This document shows positions 8,966-16,733 of a stretch of 64,000 nt of DNA, piece after piece. The stretch is taken from positions 248,001 to 312,000 of the forward strand of contig CAWHCN010000008.1 in assembly GCA_963827935.1 (NCBI GenBank). The letters run 5' to 3'. Position 1 is the stretch's first letter, and each line of letters starts with the position of its first letter. A model generated the notes under the pieces. The model was not told the origin of the DNA, did not search any database, and saw only the letters and a program-made list of their open reading frames with translations. The DNA is from DATFNV01 sp963827935 (lineage in GTDB: Bacteria > Planctomycetota > Planctomycetia > Gemmatales > Gemmataceae). The position numbers were made by a program, and so were the translations under genes.

Positions 8966-10245
8966 GACCCGACATCATCAGCCGAGTACAGGGTCGCGAA
9001 GTCCTCGACAGTCGCGGCAATCCGACCGTCGAGGTGGAGGTGCATTGTCAGGGCGGTGCCCACGGGCGGGCGATCGTCCCTTCTGGCGCCAGCACCGGCC
9101 GGCACGAGGCGACCGAACTGCGCGACGGGGACCCAGCTCGCTTCGCCGGCAAGGGCGTCCGCAAGGCTGTCGCCAACGTGAATGACGAGATCGCTGCCCG
9201 GCTGGTCGGCAGCTCGGTCGCGGAGCAGGAGCGGATCGATCGCACCTTGTGCGAGCTGGACGGCACGCCGAACAAGGCGCGTCTGGGGGCCAACGCCATC
9301 CTCGGCGTGTCCCTAGCCTGTGCCCATGCAGCGGCGGCGGTACGCGGGGTGCCACTGTGGATGCACCTCGAAGGCGACTGTAAGCCGCGCATACCGCTGC
9401 CAATGGTGAACCTTATCAGCGGCGGGCTTCACGCGGGCGGCAACCTCGACTTTCAGGACTTCCTCCTCCTTCCCATCGGCGCACGCTCCTATTCCGAGGC
9501 GCTGCTGATGGCGGTCAACGTCTACCGCGCCCTGGCCAGTTTACTGACTCGCCACGGGTTCGAGGGCGTCCTGGTCGGCGACGAGGGCGGGTTCGGGCCG
9601 AAGCTGCACGGCAACGAGCAGGCGGTCCAGATGTGCGTCGAGGCGATCCGCGCCGCCGGCTACCAGCCCGGCCGCGACGCCGCCCTGGCGCTCGACGTGG
9701 CCAGCACCCACTTCTACCACGCCGGCTGCTACCGTCTGAAGACCACCGCCGGCGTCGCCCTGTCCGCCGACGACATGGTGAGCACCTTGCGACGCTGGGT
9801 CGATGACTACCCCATTCTGTCGATCGAGGACGGCATGGCCGAGGACGACTGGGACGGCTGGCGGGAACTGACCAAGGAATTGCGCGTGCGCGTGCAGCTC
9901 ATCGGCGACGACCTGTTCGTCACTAACTCGGAACGATTGCGGCGTGGCATCGAGACACGAGTCGGCAACGCGGTACTGGTGAAGCTGAATCAGATCGGCA
10001 CGCTGACCGAGACGCTCGATGTGGTTCGGATGGCGCGGCACGCGGGATACCGGGTGGTGATCTCAGCCCGAAGCGGCGAGACGGAGGATAGCACCATCGC
10101 CGACCTCGCCGTGGCGACCCGGGCGGCGCAGATCAAGATTGGGTCGGTGGCGCGCTCGGAGCGGCTGGCGAAGTACAACCAGCTGCTGCGGATCGAGGAG
10201 GAGATGGGCGCCGAGGCACCGTTCGCGCGGTGGGAACCGGTATGA
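8962..10245 (+). CDS. eno: Enolase homologue with altered active site
   Basis: The 427-aa protein follows enolase over its whole length: loop SGASTGRHEATELRDGD, GANAILGVSLA, VGDEGGFGP (Glu211 equivalent), metal ligands in ALDVAST, SIEDGM and IGDDLF, and base lysine in VLVKLNQIGT. Two active-site positions differ. The near-invariant SHRSGETED reads SARSGETED, so the substrate-phosphate-binding histidine is alanine, and the QEF glutamate (Glu168 equivalent) is aspartate in NLDFQDF. It is coupled to an APH-type kinase. It may be an enolase paralogue with another substrate, for example a phosphonate or modified sugar acid, and not the glycolytic enzyme. Confidence 0.8.
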   Translation: MRPDIISRVQGREVLDSRGNPTVEVEVHCQGGAHGRAIVPSGASTGRHEATELRDGDPARFAGKGVRKAVANVNDEIAARLVGSSVAEQERIDRTLCELDGTPNKARLGANAILGVSLACAHAAAAVRGVPLWMHLEGDCKPRIPLPMVNLISGGLHAGGNLDFQDFLLLPIGARSYSEALLMAVNVYRALASLLTRHGFEGVLVGDEGGFGPKLHGNEQAVQMCVEAIRAAGYQPGRDAALALDVASTHFYHAGCYRLKTTAGVALSADDMVSTLRRWVDDYPILSIEDGMAEDDWDGWRELTKELRVRVQLIGDDLFVTNSERLRRGIETRVGNAVLVKLNQIGTLTETLDVVRMARHAGYRVVISARSGETEDSTIADLAVATRAAQIKIGSVARSERLAKYNQLLRIEEEMGAEAPFARWEPV

Positions 10246-10251
10246 CAAACT

Positions 10252-10360
10252 CCCCTCGCCCCGGTACTCCGGGGAGAGGGGTCGGGGGTGAGGGGTTCCG
10301 ATTTGCGAAGGTTCAGCCCCTCACCCCCGACCCCTCTCCCCGGAGTACCGGGGCGAGGGG
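10252..10360. repeat. Perfect 44-nt inverted repeat, CCCCGGTACTCCGGGG type
   Basis: Arms 10252-10295 and 10317-10360 are exactly complementary around a 21-nt spacer. Each arm includes the self-complementary CCCCGGTACTCCGGGG. A related copy is at 48646-48762. It lies between a plus-strand and a minus-strand gene that converge, where it could act as a two-way terminator. Confidence 0.88.
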
Positions 10361-10370
10361 GGAGAGCGGC

Positions 10371-11708
10371 TTAGCGCAACGACTCCAGCGCCCGCAGCCG
10401 CAGCGCCGACAGCGCGGGCAAAAGCCCGCCCAGGATCCCCATGCCGATCGAAAATGTCAGCACCCCCAGCCAGATGTTGGCGTCCACGGTGAGCTTGAAG
10501 ACGACGCTCTTGCCGCCGCCCCCACTGCCCCCGGCGATGCTGGTCATGTTCCAGCCGTTGGCCAGCGAGCCGATGGCGATGCCGAGCAGGCCGCCGACGG
10601 CCGCGATCACGAGCGTCTCCAGGAAAAACGAGAGCAGCACCTGCCAGCGGGCGAAGCCGAGGATGCGCAGGACGCCGATGTCCTTGATGCGCTGGCTAAT
10701 GGCTGCGAACATGGTGTTCATGACGCCGAAGACGCCGCCGATGGCCATGAACACGGCCACGAAAACGAAGACATAGAGAAATTGCTTGTTGGTCTCGTTG
10801 AGCTTGTCGTAATACTCGACCTCGGTCTGGGCCATCACGGCGGACTTCTTGAAATTGGTCGTCACCCAGTCAGAGGTCTCCTTGGCCTTGTCCAGGTCTG
10901 CGGTGCGGAGGACCAGCGTCGTGTAGCTGGAGGGTTTGCCGAACTCGTAGCCGGCCAGCTCGCGTTTGGCCCAGATTTCCGAGTCGAAGGTGGTGCCGGC
11001 CGTGGTCAGGATGCCGCTGACGACCCAGCGGCGCGGGCCCAGGTCGAAGACGTCGCCGACGGCCAGGCTGGGCTTGCCGAAGTCGGCGCCCAGCTCGCGG
11101 GCGATCCCTTCCCCCAGCAGCACCTCGATGACCTTGACGGTGCCGCCGCCCGGGTCGTCGCGGACGGCGGCCGAGGACCAGGGCGTGCCGCCGGGCAGCA
11201 GCTTCAGCCCGTGGACGGCCATGCTCAGGCCGGGGTCGTCGATGCCGCGTAGCTGCAAGAAGCGCCGCCGCCGGCCCGAGGCCCGCACCGGCGACGAGTC
11301 GGGGATCGGCTGGTTTACCACTAAATAGAGTTCCCAGCTCGCCAGCGGCCGGTCCCGGTCGTCGCGAAGGATGTTGGGCGGGTCGCGCTCCAGGTCGCTG
11401 GCATCGCCGAAGGCCAGGTTGCTGAACAACTCGTCGGTGGCCCCGTCCGACAGGACGACGACATTGCCGGGCTGGGCACTGCCTTCGGTCAGCTTGTACA
11501 TGCCGTTGACGAAGGCCATCATGATGGTCAGGACGACGGCAACGACGAGGAACACCGCGGCGGTGAGGACCGTGATGTGCCAACGCACAACCAGATTGCG
11601 CAGGTTGTACTTGAGCGGCACCTTGCCGAGGATGGCCAGAGCGATGAACAGGAGAAGGAAGAAGCTCGCCAGCCCGATGAGGCGCGGCGAGATGGGGAAG
11701 TTGTGCAT
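10371..11708 (-). CDS. FtsX/MacB-type ABC permease
   Basis: About 445 aa with an N-terminal membrane segment (TAAVFLVVAVVLTIMMAFV), a large periplasmic domain, and three C-terminal segments ending GILGGLLPALSALRLRALESL, the FtsX topology. I place the start at 11708 (MHNFPISPR) and not 11741, because the first eleven codons of the longer frame come from a palindrome at 11717-11737. It is last in a minus-strand operon with a second permease, an ATPase, an HlyD adaptor and a TetR regulator, so it likely works in MacAB/LolCDE-like export. Confidence 0.82.
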   Translation of the reverse strand: MHNFPISPRLIGLASFFLLLFIALAILGKVPLKYNLRNLVVRWHITVLTAAVFLVVAVVLTIMMAFVNGMYKLTEGSAQPGNVVVLSDGATDELFSNLAFGDASDLERDPPNILRDDRDRPLASWELYLVVNQPIPDSSPVRASGRRRRFLQLRGIDDPGLSMAVHGLKLLPGGTPWSSAAVRDDPGGGTVKVIEVLLGEGIARELGADFGKPSLAVGDVFDLGPRRWVVSGILTTAGTTFDSEIWAKRELAGYEFGKPSSYTTLVLRTADLDKAKETSDWVTTNFKKSAVMAQTEVEYYDKLNETNKQFLYVFVFVAVFMAIGGVFGVMNTMFAAISQRIKDIGVLRILGFARWQVLLSFFLETLVIAAVGGLLGIAIGSLANGWNMTSIAGGSGGGGKSVVFKLTVDANIWLGVLTFSIGMGILGGLLPALSALRLRALESLR

Positions 11709-11716
11709 GGTAGTTT

Positions 11717-11737
11717 CCGACTCGCGGAGCGAGTCGG
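11717..11737. repeat. Short palindrome upstream of the permease
   Basis: CCGACTCGC, a 3-nt loop and its complement. In minus-strand sense it sits 8 nt before the permease start codon, so it could affect translation. Confidence 0.6.
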
Positions 11738-11786
11738 CCACACTTAGGGCTCGCGAAAGAATAACTTGGTCAGATTCCTGTTATCT

Positions 11787-11866
11787 GGGTGGCACGCCCT
11801 GAGGTACTCCGAAGGGCGTGCTGACAGTCAAGCACGCCCTTCGGAGTACCTCAGGGCGTGCCACCC
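11787..11866. repeat. Perfect 36-nt inverted repeat, GGTGGCACGCCCT type
   Basis: Arms 11787-11822 and 11831-11866 are exactly complementary. Each arm is itself foldable (CACGCCCT pairing with AGGGCGTG around GAGGTACTCCGA). A second copy lies at 36071-36148. Confidence 0.88.
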
Positions 11867-11915
11867 AATAGTTGACATCGACCTGTCATTGACCAGGTTA
11901 TTGTTTCGCGGGCCC

Positions 11916-13271
11916 TTACGTAACCTTGGCAAATACCTCGGACACCTTGACGTTACAGGCGATGACGGCCGGGATGATGCTGCCCGCGAAAGCGGTGAAG
12001 GCCCCGAGGCCCAGGCCCCAGCCGAGGGCCTCGAGCGGGACCTTGAACGCGGGGAAGAAGGCGATAGGCACGGGGATGCCACCCATGATCTCGGTGAACA
12101 GGATGTAGGCAAAGGCCGCGCTCAGCAGGCCAGCCGTGCAGCCCAGCACCAGCGCCTCGCCCAGCACCAGCGCCAAGATGTGCAGCGGCGTGTAACCCAG
12201 CACCTTGAGCACGGCCATCTCGGTCCGCCGTTCGCGCACGCTGATACTGATGGCGGCACAGATCACCAGGGCCATGCAGAAGACCAGCACCGGCACCAGC
12301 AGCCAGTTCACAATGTCGAGCAGGCTCCTGTAGGCATCGAGGAAGGAAGCGACGCCGGACGAGGCCGTCTCGCACTTGACGGCCGGCGACTTGAAGAGCG
12401 GCGAATTCTCGATCTGATCGGCCACCTGGTTGTACGCCTTGGTGTCCGGGACCTTGAGCCACACCAGGTTCAGGGTCTTGTCGGCCATCGGGTGCGGCTT
12501 GCCGTTCTGCTGCTTGTAGGCATCCAGGGCGTTATTGAGGCGGTCGCGGTTCATCACGGCGCTTTGGCCATATTGCCCCTTCGGAAAGGCGGCAATGATC
12601 TCAACGTCGTCGAGCACCATGTCCTGGTAATTGAAGGAATAGACGCGGATGCGCTCGCCGACCTTTTTGTTCATGGCTTCCAGGCGCTGCGAGCCGATGA
12701 CGACCTTCCGGGGATCCTGCTCCATGGCCTTCAAGGCCGATTCGACCTGGGCCCGCTCCTGGTCGCTGAACTTGTCGATGCCGTCCATCATCGTCATGAC
12801 CTTGGACGGCTCCATGCAGAAGAAGAAAATCATGTTCTCGCGGGTCGGCTTCTCCTGTTCCAGGGTACCGCCAAAGAACTGCCAGGTCATCGAGTTTTCC
12901 GGGGCAATACGAAGGTCGCCGTCCTTGCGTGGGGCTCCCTCGGACAGGTCCTGGGCGTAGGAAAATGGCATCTGACTGGGGATTTGCCAGCGCTCGGTGA
13001 CAATCGCCTTGAGGTCCTTGGACTTTTCTTCCGTCACCACGCTCAGGAAGGAGAGGACGCTCCAGACCATGGTGACCAGGAGCACGAACAGGCCGGTGGC
13101 CATGCCGGTGAGGATGGTGCGGACCTTGTTGCGGGCCAGGCTCTTGAGCATGAAGAGCGTCGCCTTGTGGAAGTAGGCGGCGGCCATCAGGGTCACGAGT
13201 ACGGCCGCCACGGCTGCCAGGCGGAGCGGGTGCGTGGCCAGCGACAGCACGAACTGCTGGATGGAATTCAT
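11916..13271 (-). CDS. FtsX-type ABC permease
   Basis: About 451 aa starting MNSIQQFVLSLATHPL at 13271. The first membrane segment is at about residues 45-65 (TGMATGLFVLLVTMVWSVL), followed by a roughly 200-residue periplasmic domain and three C-terminal segments with the FtsX feature RRTEMAVLKVLGYTP. Its start codon overlaps the ATPase stop by one base (TGATG), showing tight coupling. With the adjacent ATPase and a second permease it forms a MacB/Lol-type complex. A frameshift in the ATPase gene makes the raw frame look like an ATPase-permease fusion; the two are separate genes. Confidence 0.85.
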   Translation of the reverse strand: MNSIQQFVLSLATHPLRLAAVAAVLVTLMAAAYFHKATLFMLKSLARNKVRTILTGMATGLFVLLVTMVWSVLSFLSVVTEEKSKDLKAIVTERWQIPSQMPFSYAQDLSEGAPRKDGDLRIAPENSMTWQFFGGTLEQEKPTRENMIFFFCMEPSKVMTMMDGIDKFSDQERAQVESALKAMEQDPRKVVIGSQRLEAMNKKVGERIRVYSFNYQDMVLDDVEIIAAFPKGQYGQSAVMNRDRLNNALDAYKQQNGKPHPMADKTLNLVWLKVPDTKAYNQVADQIENSPLFKSPAVKCETASSGVASFLDAYRSLLDIVNWLLVPVLVFCMALVICAAISISVRERRTEMAVLKVLGYTPLHILALVLGEALVLGCTAGLLSAAFAYILFTEIMGGIPVPIAFFPAFKVPLEALGWGLGLGAFTAFAGSIIPAVIACNVKVSEVFAKVT

Positions 13272-14036
13272 CAGCGCGGTGCCTCCCTCACGTGCTCGAC
13301 GGGGGCGGCCCGGCCGTCGGCCTCCTTGACGTGTTCCTCCGCCGCGGCCGTGCCGTTCTCCTCGACCAGTTGGCCCTTCTCCAGGTGCAGCGTGCGCTGG
13401 GCCCAGCGGGCGGCGCGGGTCGTGCGTCACCATCAGGATGGTCTTGCCCAGGCCCTTCTGCAATTCCGCCAGCAGGGCCATGATCTCGTCGGCCGATTTC
13501 GCGTCCAGGTCGCCGGTCGGCTCGTCGGCCACGATCAGGGTCGGATCGGTAACGATGGCCCGGGCGATGCCGACGCGCTGCTGCTGCCCGCCGGAGAGCT
13601 GGCCGGGCCGGTGCCGCATGCGATCGGACAGGCCGACCAGGTCGAGCGCCGTGGTCACCTGCTTTTTCCGATCGGCGCCGCTCAGCGGCAGCAGCAGCAG
13701 TGGCAATTCGACGTTTTCATAGGCGGTCAGCACCGGCAGCAGGTGGTAAAACTGGAAGACAAAGCCGACATTGCGGGTCCGCCATTTCGCGAGTTGCGAC
13801 TCGCTCATGCCGCTGATGAGGTCCGCGCCGACCCAGACTTTCCCCTCGGATGGGCGATCCAATCCGGCGATCAGGTTGAGCAGCGTCGTCTTGCCGGAAC
13901 CGGATGGGCCCATGAGCGCGAAGAATTCCCCCTCGGGCACATCCAGACTGAGATTCATAAGGACGTCGATCTGTTCGCTGCCGCGGCGAAAGAACTTGTG
14001 GACGTCGCGGACGCGGACAATGGGTTCGGCGGCCAT
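13271..14036 (-). CDS. ABC transporter ATPase, LolD/MacB type (frameshifted)
   Basis: The N-terminal part shows Walker A GPSGSGKTTLLN, signature LSGGQQQRVGIARA, Walker B TLIVADEPTGDLD and the switch MVTHDPR. Right after the switch a base is missing near 13415. Restoring it gives ARWAQRTLHLEKGQLVEENG and a normal end at 13271, about 254 aa. It energises the FtsX-type permeases encoded downstream, and the HlyD-type adaptor upstream indicates export across the outer envelope. Confidence 0.88.
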
Positions 14037-14049
14037 GAGGTACCTCCGA

Positions 14050-14067
14050 TGCGAAGCCGCAAGCGGC
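14050..14067. repeat. Single GCGAAGCCGC hairpin half
   Basis: TGCGAAGCCGCAAGCGGC matches one arm of the 6803-6839 hairpin and fills the gap between the adaptor stop codon and the ATPase start codon. Confidence 0.6.
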
Positions 14068-14069
14068 CA

Positions 14070-15302
14070 TCATTTCGTCTTCTTGAACCACACCACCGCG
14101 CTCATGTCCGGACGCAGGAAAACGCCCGCCTCTTCCGGGGGAATCTGGTCCTTGTCGATGGCGACGCGAACGGAGACAGCACCCTTGGAGCGGTCGGCCA
14201 CCGGCATGAGGCGCGAGACCACGCCGTGGTATCCCTTCGGATGGGCCTTCTTGAACGTGTCGCTGTCGGTGTAAGCCCGGGGCATGATGGTACAGTCCTG
14301 GCCCGCGCGGACCTTGTCGAAGTCGCGTTCCTGGATGGCCAGGTCGACCTCGAGGTCGCGGAGGTCGGCCATTTCGCACAGGTAGCCCGCGGCGCCGAAG
14401 GCCAGTGGGTTCACATAGCCGCCCAGCTCGGCCTTCTTGCTCAGGACGATGCCGGTGGTCGGGGCCACGATGGTGCAGTTCTTCAACTGCTTGGCGGCCT
14501 GATCCACGTCAGCCTGCGCCTTGTGTACCTGCGCCTTGCAGACCAGGCGCTGCTCTTCCAGCGACACTTTCATCCGGCCGAGCGTCTGCCGTTGCGATTC
14601 GAGGGCGTGCTGATCGATCTTGACCTGGACAATTGATTTGTCCAGGTCGGAGCGCGAGGCGCCCAGGCCGGCGGCGCGATTGTAGCGTTCATCGAGCTGC
14701 GACATCTCCAGTTTGGCTGCGAGGTTTTTCACCTGGGCCTCCATGGCATCGATGTCCTTCAGGGAGGAACCGGTCTCCACTTGCTGGAGGTTGGTCTGGG
14801 CGACGGCCAGGGCGGCCCGGGCGCTTTTCAGCTGGGCGTCGTAGATCACCGGGTCGATCTCGGCCAGCTTGGCACCTTTCTGGTAGATGGCCCCTTCGCG
14901 AAAGTTGGGATCGAGCCAGACGATCTCGCCGCCGACCTGGGGACTGATCTGGATCTGGTGGGCCGCGATGACGTAGCCGGTGGCCTCGTGCGCCATGTCG
15001 CCGGAACCCGGGCCGGGCGCCGTAGTGGCAGCCAGCGTGGCGGCGGCTTCCTTGACGGCATTGGGCAGCTCGGGGGCCGGCGGCGCGTAATAGGCCTTGA
15101 AGCCGAACACCAGCGTCGTCAGCAGCAGGACCACGCAGGCGGCCCAGGGCAGGAAACTGGTGCGGCTACCCCCGCCGCCGCTCTTCCCGCTGGACGGCTC
15201 GCCCAGGCGCAGGGAGCGGACGCGGTCGCCCAGGTTGGGCCGGCCGTCACGGGCCTCACCGCCTCGGGCGGGAGCGGACACGGGATGATTGTTGGTGTTC
15301 AT
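14070..15302 (-). CDS. HlyD/MacA-family periplasmic adaptor
   Basis: 410 aa with a cytoplasmic N-terminus, one membrane anchor (FLPWAACVVLLLTTLVFGF, about residues 50-68), a lipoyl half-motif ATGYVIAAHQIQISPQVGG, a coiled-coil hairpin (about 150-270) and the return lipoyl/beta-barrel region TIVAPTTGIVLSKKAELGG. It would connect the FtsX/ATPase pump to an outer-membrane route; no TolC homologue is visible here. The 5' end overlaps the TetR gene by 47 nt, consistent with one transcript. Confidence 0.9.
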   Translation of the reverse strand: MNTNNHPVSAPARGGEARDGRPNLGDRVRSLRLGEPSSGKSGGGGSRTSFLPWAACVVLLLTTLVFGFKAYYAPPAPELPNAVKEAAATLAATTAPGPGSGDMAHEATGYVIAAHQIQISPQVGGEIVWLDPNFREGAIYQKGAKLAEIDPVIYDAQLKSARAALAVAQTNLQQVETGSSLKDIDAMEAQVKNLAAKLEMSQLDERYNRAAGLGASRSDLDKSIVQVKIDQHALESQRQTLGRMKVSLEEQRLVCKAQVHKAQADVDQAAKQLKNCTIVAPTTGIVLSKKAELGGYVNPLAFGAAGYLCEMADLRDLEVDLAIQERDFDKVRAGQDCTIMPRAYTDSDTFKKAHPKGYHGVVSRLMPVADRSKGAVSVRVAIDKDQIPPEEAGVFLRPDMSAVVWFKKTK

Positions 15303-16020
15303 GATTCTCTCGCGAGTTCGCAGGGCGCCCGGCCGGGTGAAGATAGCCGCCGAGCACTTCGAGGCACAGGCGAAACATGGCGTCCCGGTCGAAGGCGCTT
15401 GGGTCGGCTGCCAGCTGCATGGCCAGCCCGTGCAGCAGGGCCTGCACCAGTGTTCCCAGCAGACGCGGGTCGGCGGGCGGCGGGTCCTTCGCGAGCGCCA
15501 GCTCGCCGGCCATGCCCTGCGCCAGGTTGCCCCGCCATTCTTCGTACAACAAGGCCAGTCGCTTGCGAAAATCCTCGCGGTGGCCGATCTGCGACAGGAA
15601 CGTGTACTGCAGGGCGTGGAACTCCGGCGAGGCCGGCGGGCGGAGCAGGATCATCCCGAGCAGGTGCTGCACCCATTCCCAGCCGCTGACCTCCCCTGCG
15701 CATGGATCCTTGCCCCCGGGCGTGCCGACGCGCTCGTACATCAGTTGCAGCAGGCGGTCGAACACGGCCAGGAGAATCTCCTCCTTGGCGGGGAAGTAAT
15801 ACGTCAGGTGGCCGCGGGCCATGCCGGCCTTCTTCTCGATGGCCGACAGCGACAGGTTCTGGATGCCCTGCTCGGCGATGACCGCCACTGCCGCCTCGAC
15901 AATCTGCCCCTTGCGCCACTGGCCACGTCGCGGCGTTTCGAGATCTTCCCATTGACGGACGGCCGTCCAGCCAAGGCCGGGCGCTCCACCAGAAGGGCGA
16001 GAAGTTAGACCGATTGACAA
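15256..16020 (-). CDS. TetR/AcrR-family transcriptional regulator
   Basis: 254 aa. The helix-turn-helix domain is clear: IVEAAVAVIAEQGIQNLSLS, then IEKKAGMARGHLTYYFPAKEEI, the classic TetR recognition helix. The rest is the ligand-binding all-helical domain. The first 25 residues are not typical, so the true start may be an internal codon nearer VRQWEDLETPRRGQ. It is first in the efflux operon and most likely represses it; no operator was resolved by eye. Confidence 0.87.
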   Translation of the reverse strand: MSIGLTSRPSGGAPGLGWTAVRQWEDLETPRRGQWRKGQIVEAAVAVIAEQGIQNLSLSAIEKKAGMARGHLTYYFPAKEEILLAVFDRLLQLMYERVGTPGGKDPCAGEVSGWEWVQHLLGMILLRPPASPEFHALQYTFLSQIGHREDFRKRLALLYEEWRGNLAQGMAGELALAKDPPPADPRLLGTLVQALLHGLAMQLAADPSAFDRDAMFRLCLEVLGGYLHPAGRPANSRENHEHQQSSRVRSRPRR

Positions 16021-16060
16021 AGACAGATTCTAGCGGGAGCGCGGGCGCGGAGCAAGGTCA

Positions 16061-16126
16061 AGGCGAGCGGGTGGGCGTTAGCCCCCCGCTACGGTCACCG
16101 GGGGGCTAACGCCCGCCCGCTCGCCT
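16061..16126. repeat. Inverted repeat of the AGGCGAGCGGG type
   Basis: 28-nt arms (16061-16088, 16099-16126; one mismatch) containing GTTAGCCCCCCG. The same family recurs at 33585-33651, where it overlaps the end of flgB. It lies downstream of the GrpB-family gene and upstream of the TetR gene. Confidence 0.82.
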
Positions 16127-16136
16127 ATCAATGCCG

Positions 16137-16719
16137 TCAAACAGGCTTCTTTGGCGACTCGTGCATGTTCCCGGTCGTACGCTGGTAGCCGGGTCCGAAT
16201 TGCCGCCAGGCCTCGTCGACGAACGCCCCTTTGCGGACGTTGTAGTCGATGGCGTCGGTGCAGCCGGCCGCCAGGATCGCCTTCTTGGCGGCGATATAGG
16301 AGGTCCGGAGGGCCGGGTCGGCACGGATCTGATCGCGGAAGACGCGCAGTTCCTGCACCTCCGGCGAGTCCGCGGCCACGACATGGACGTGAAGGTTGAA
16401 CGTGGCACCGTCGTACACCAGCGCCGACGCGCATCGGGCGCGACTCGGGGAACGGGTCGCGGCTGGGCTGGCGCTGGAAGCCGAGCGAGTCGAGCAGGTC
16501 GCGCGCGGCGACGAGCTGGCCCGGCGGGTAGACCAGCATAAGGTCCAGGATCCCCTTGCCGCCGCAACCCTCGATCGCCGTGCTGCCGATGTGGTCGATT
16601 ACCGCGCCCGGTAGCTGCGGCTCGATCAGGTCGGCCACCTGGCGAGCCACGAGCGGAGCCCGCGGATCGTACTCGTGGTAGGCCGGCGGACCCGGCTGAT
16701 AGGGGCCGATGGCGGTCAT
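16137..16719 (-). CDS. GrpB/UPF0157-family protein (frameshifted)
   Basis: Family-typical IDHIGSTAIEGCGGKGILDL and, after a one-base repair near 16425, YDGATFNLHVHVVAADSPE, followed by LRTSYIAAKKAILA and GAFVDEAWRQFGPGY. About 194 aa. These proteins share the nucleotidyltransferase-like fold; some are fused to CoaE, but the function is not established. The next gene (PP2C fusion) begins upstream in the same direction 14 bases away. Confidence 0.8.
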
Positions 16720-16733
16720 GCGGGCTCCGGGGC

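Noticed and set aside
11916..14036. ATPase-permease fusion of 706 aa
   Set aside because: The joining region is out-of-frame sequence; one lost base explains it, and a TGATG stop/start overlap shows two genes.
11766..14636. 956-codon plus-strand open frame
   Set aside because: It lies opposite the ABC permease, ATPase and adaptor genes, has the His/Asp/Gly-rich composition of an antisense frame in GC-rich DNA, and crosses two palindromes.
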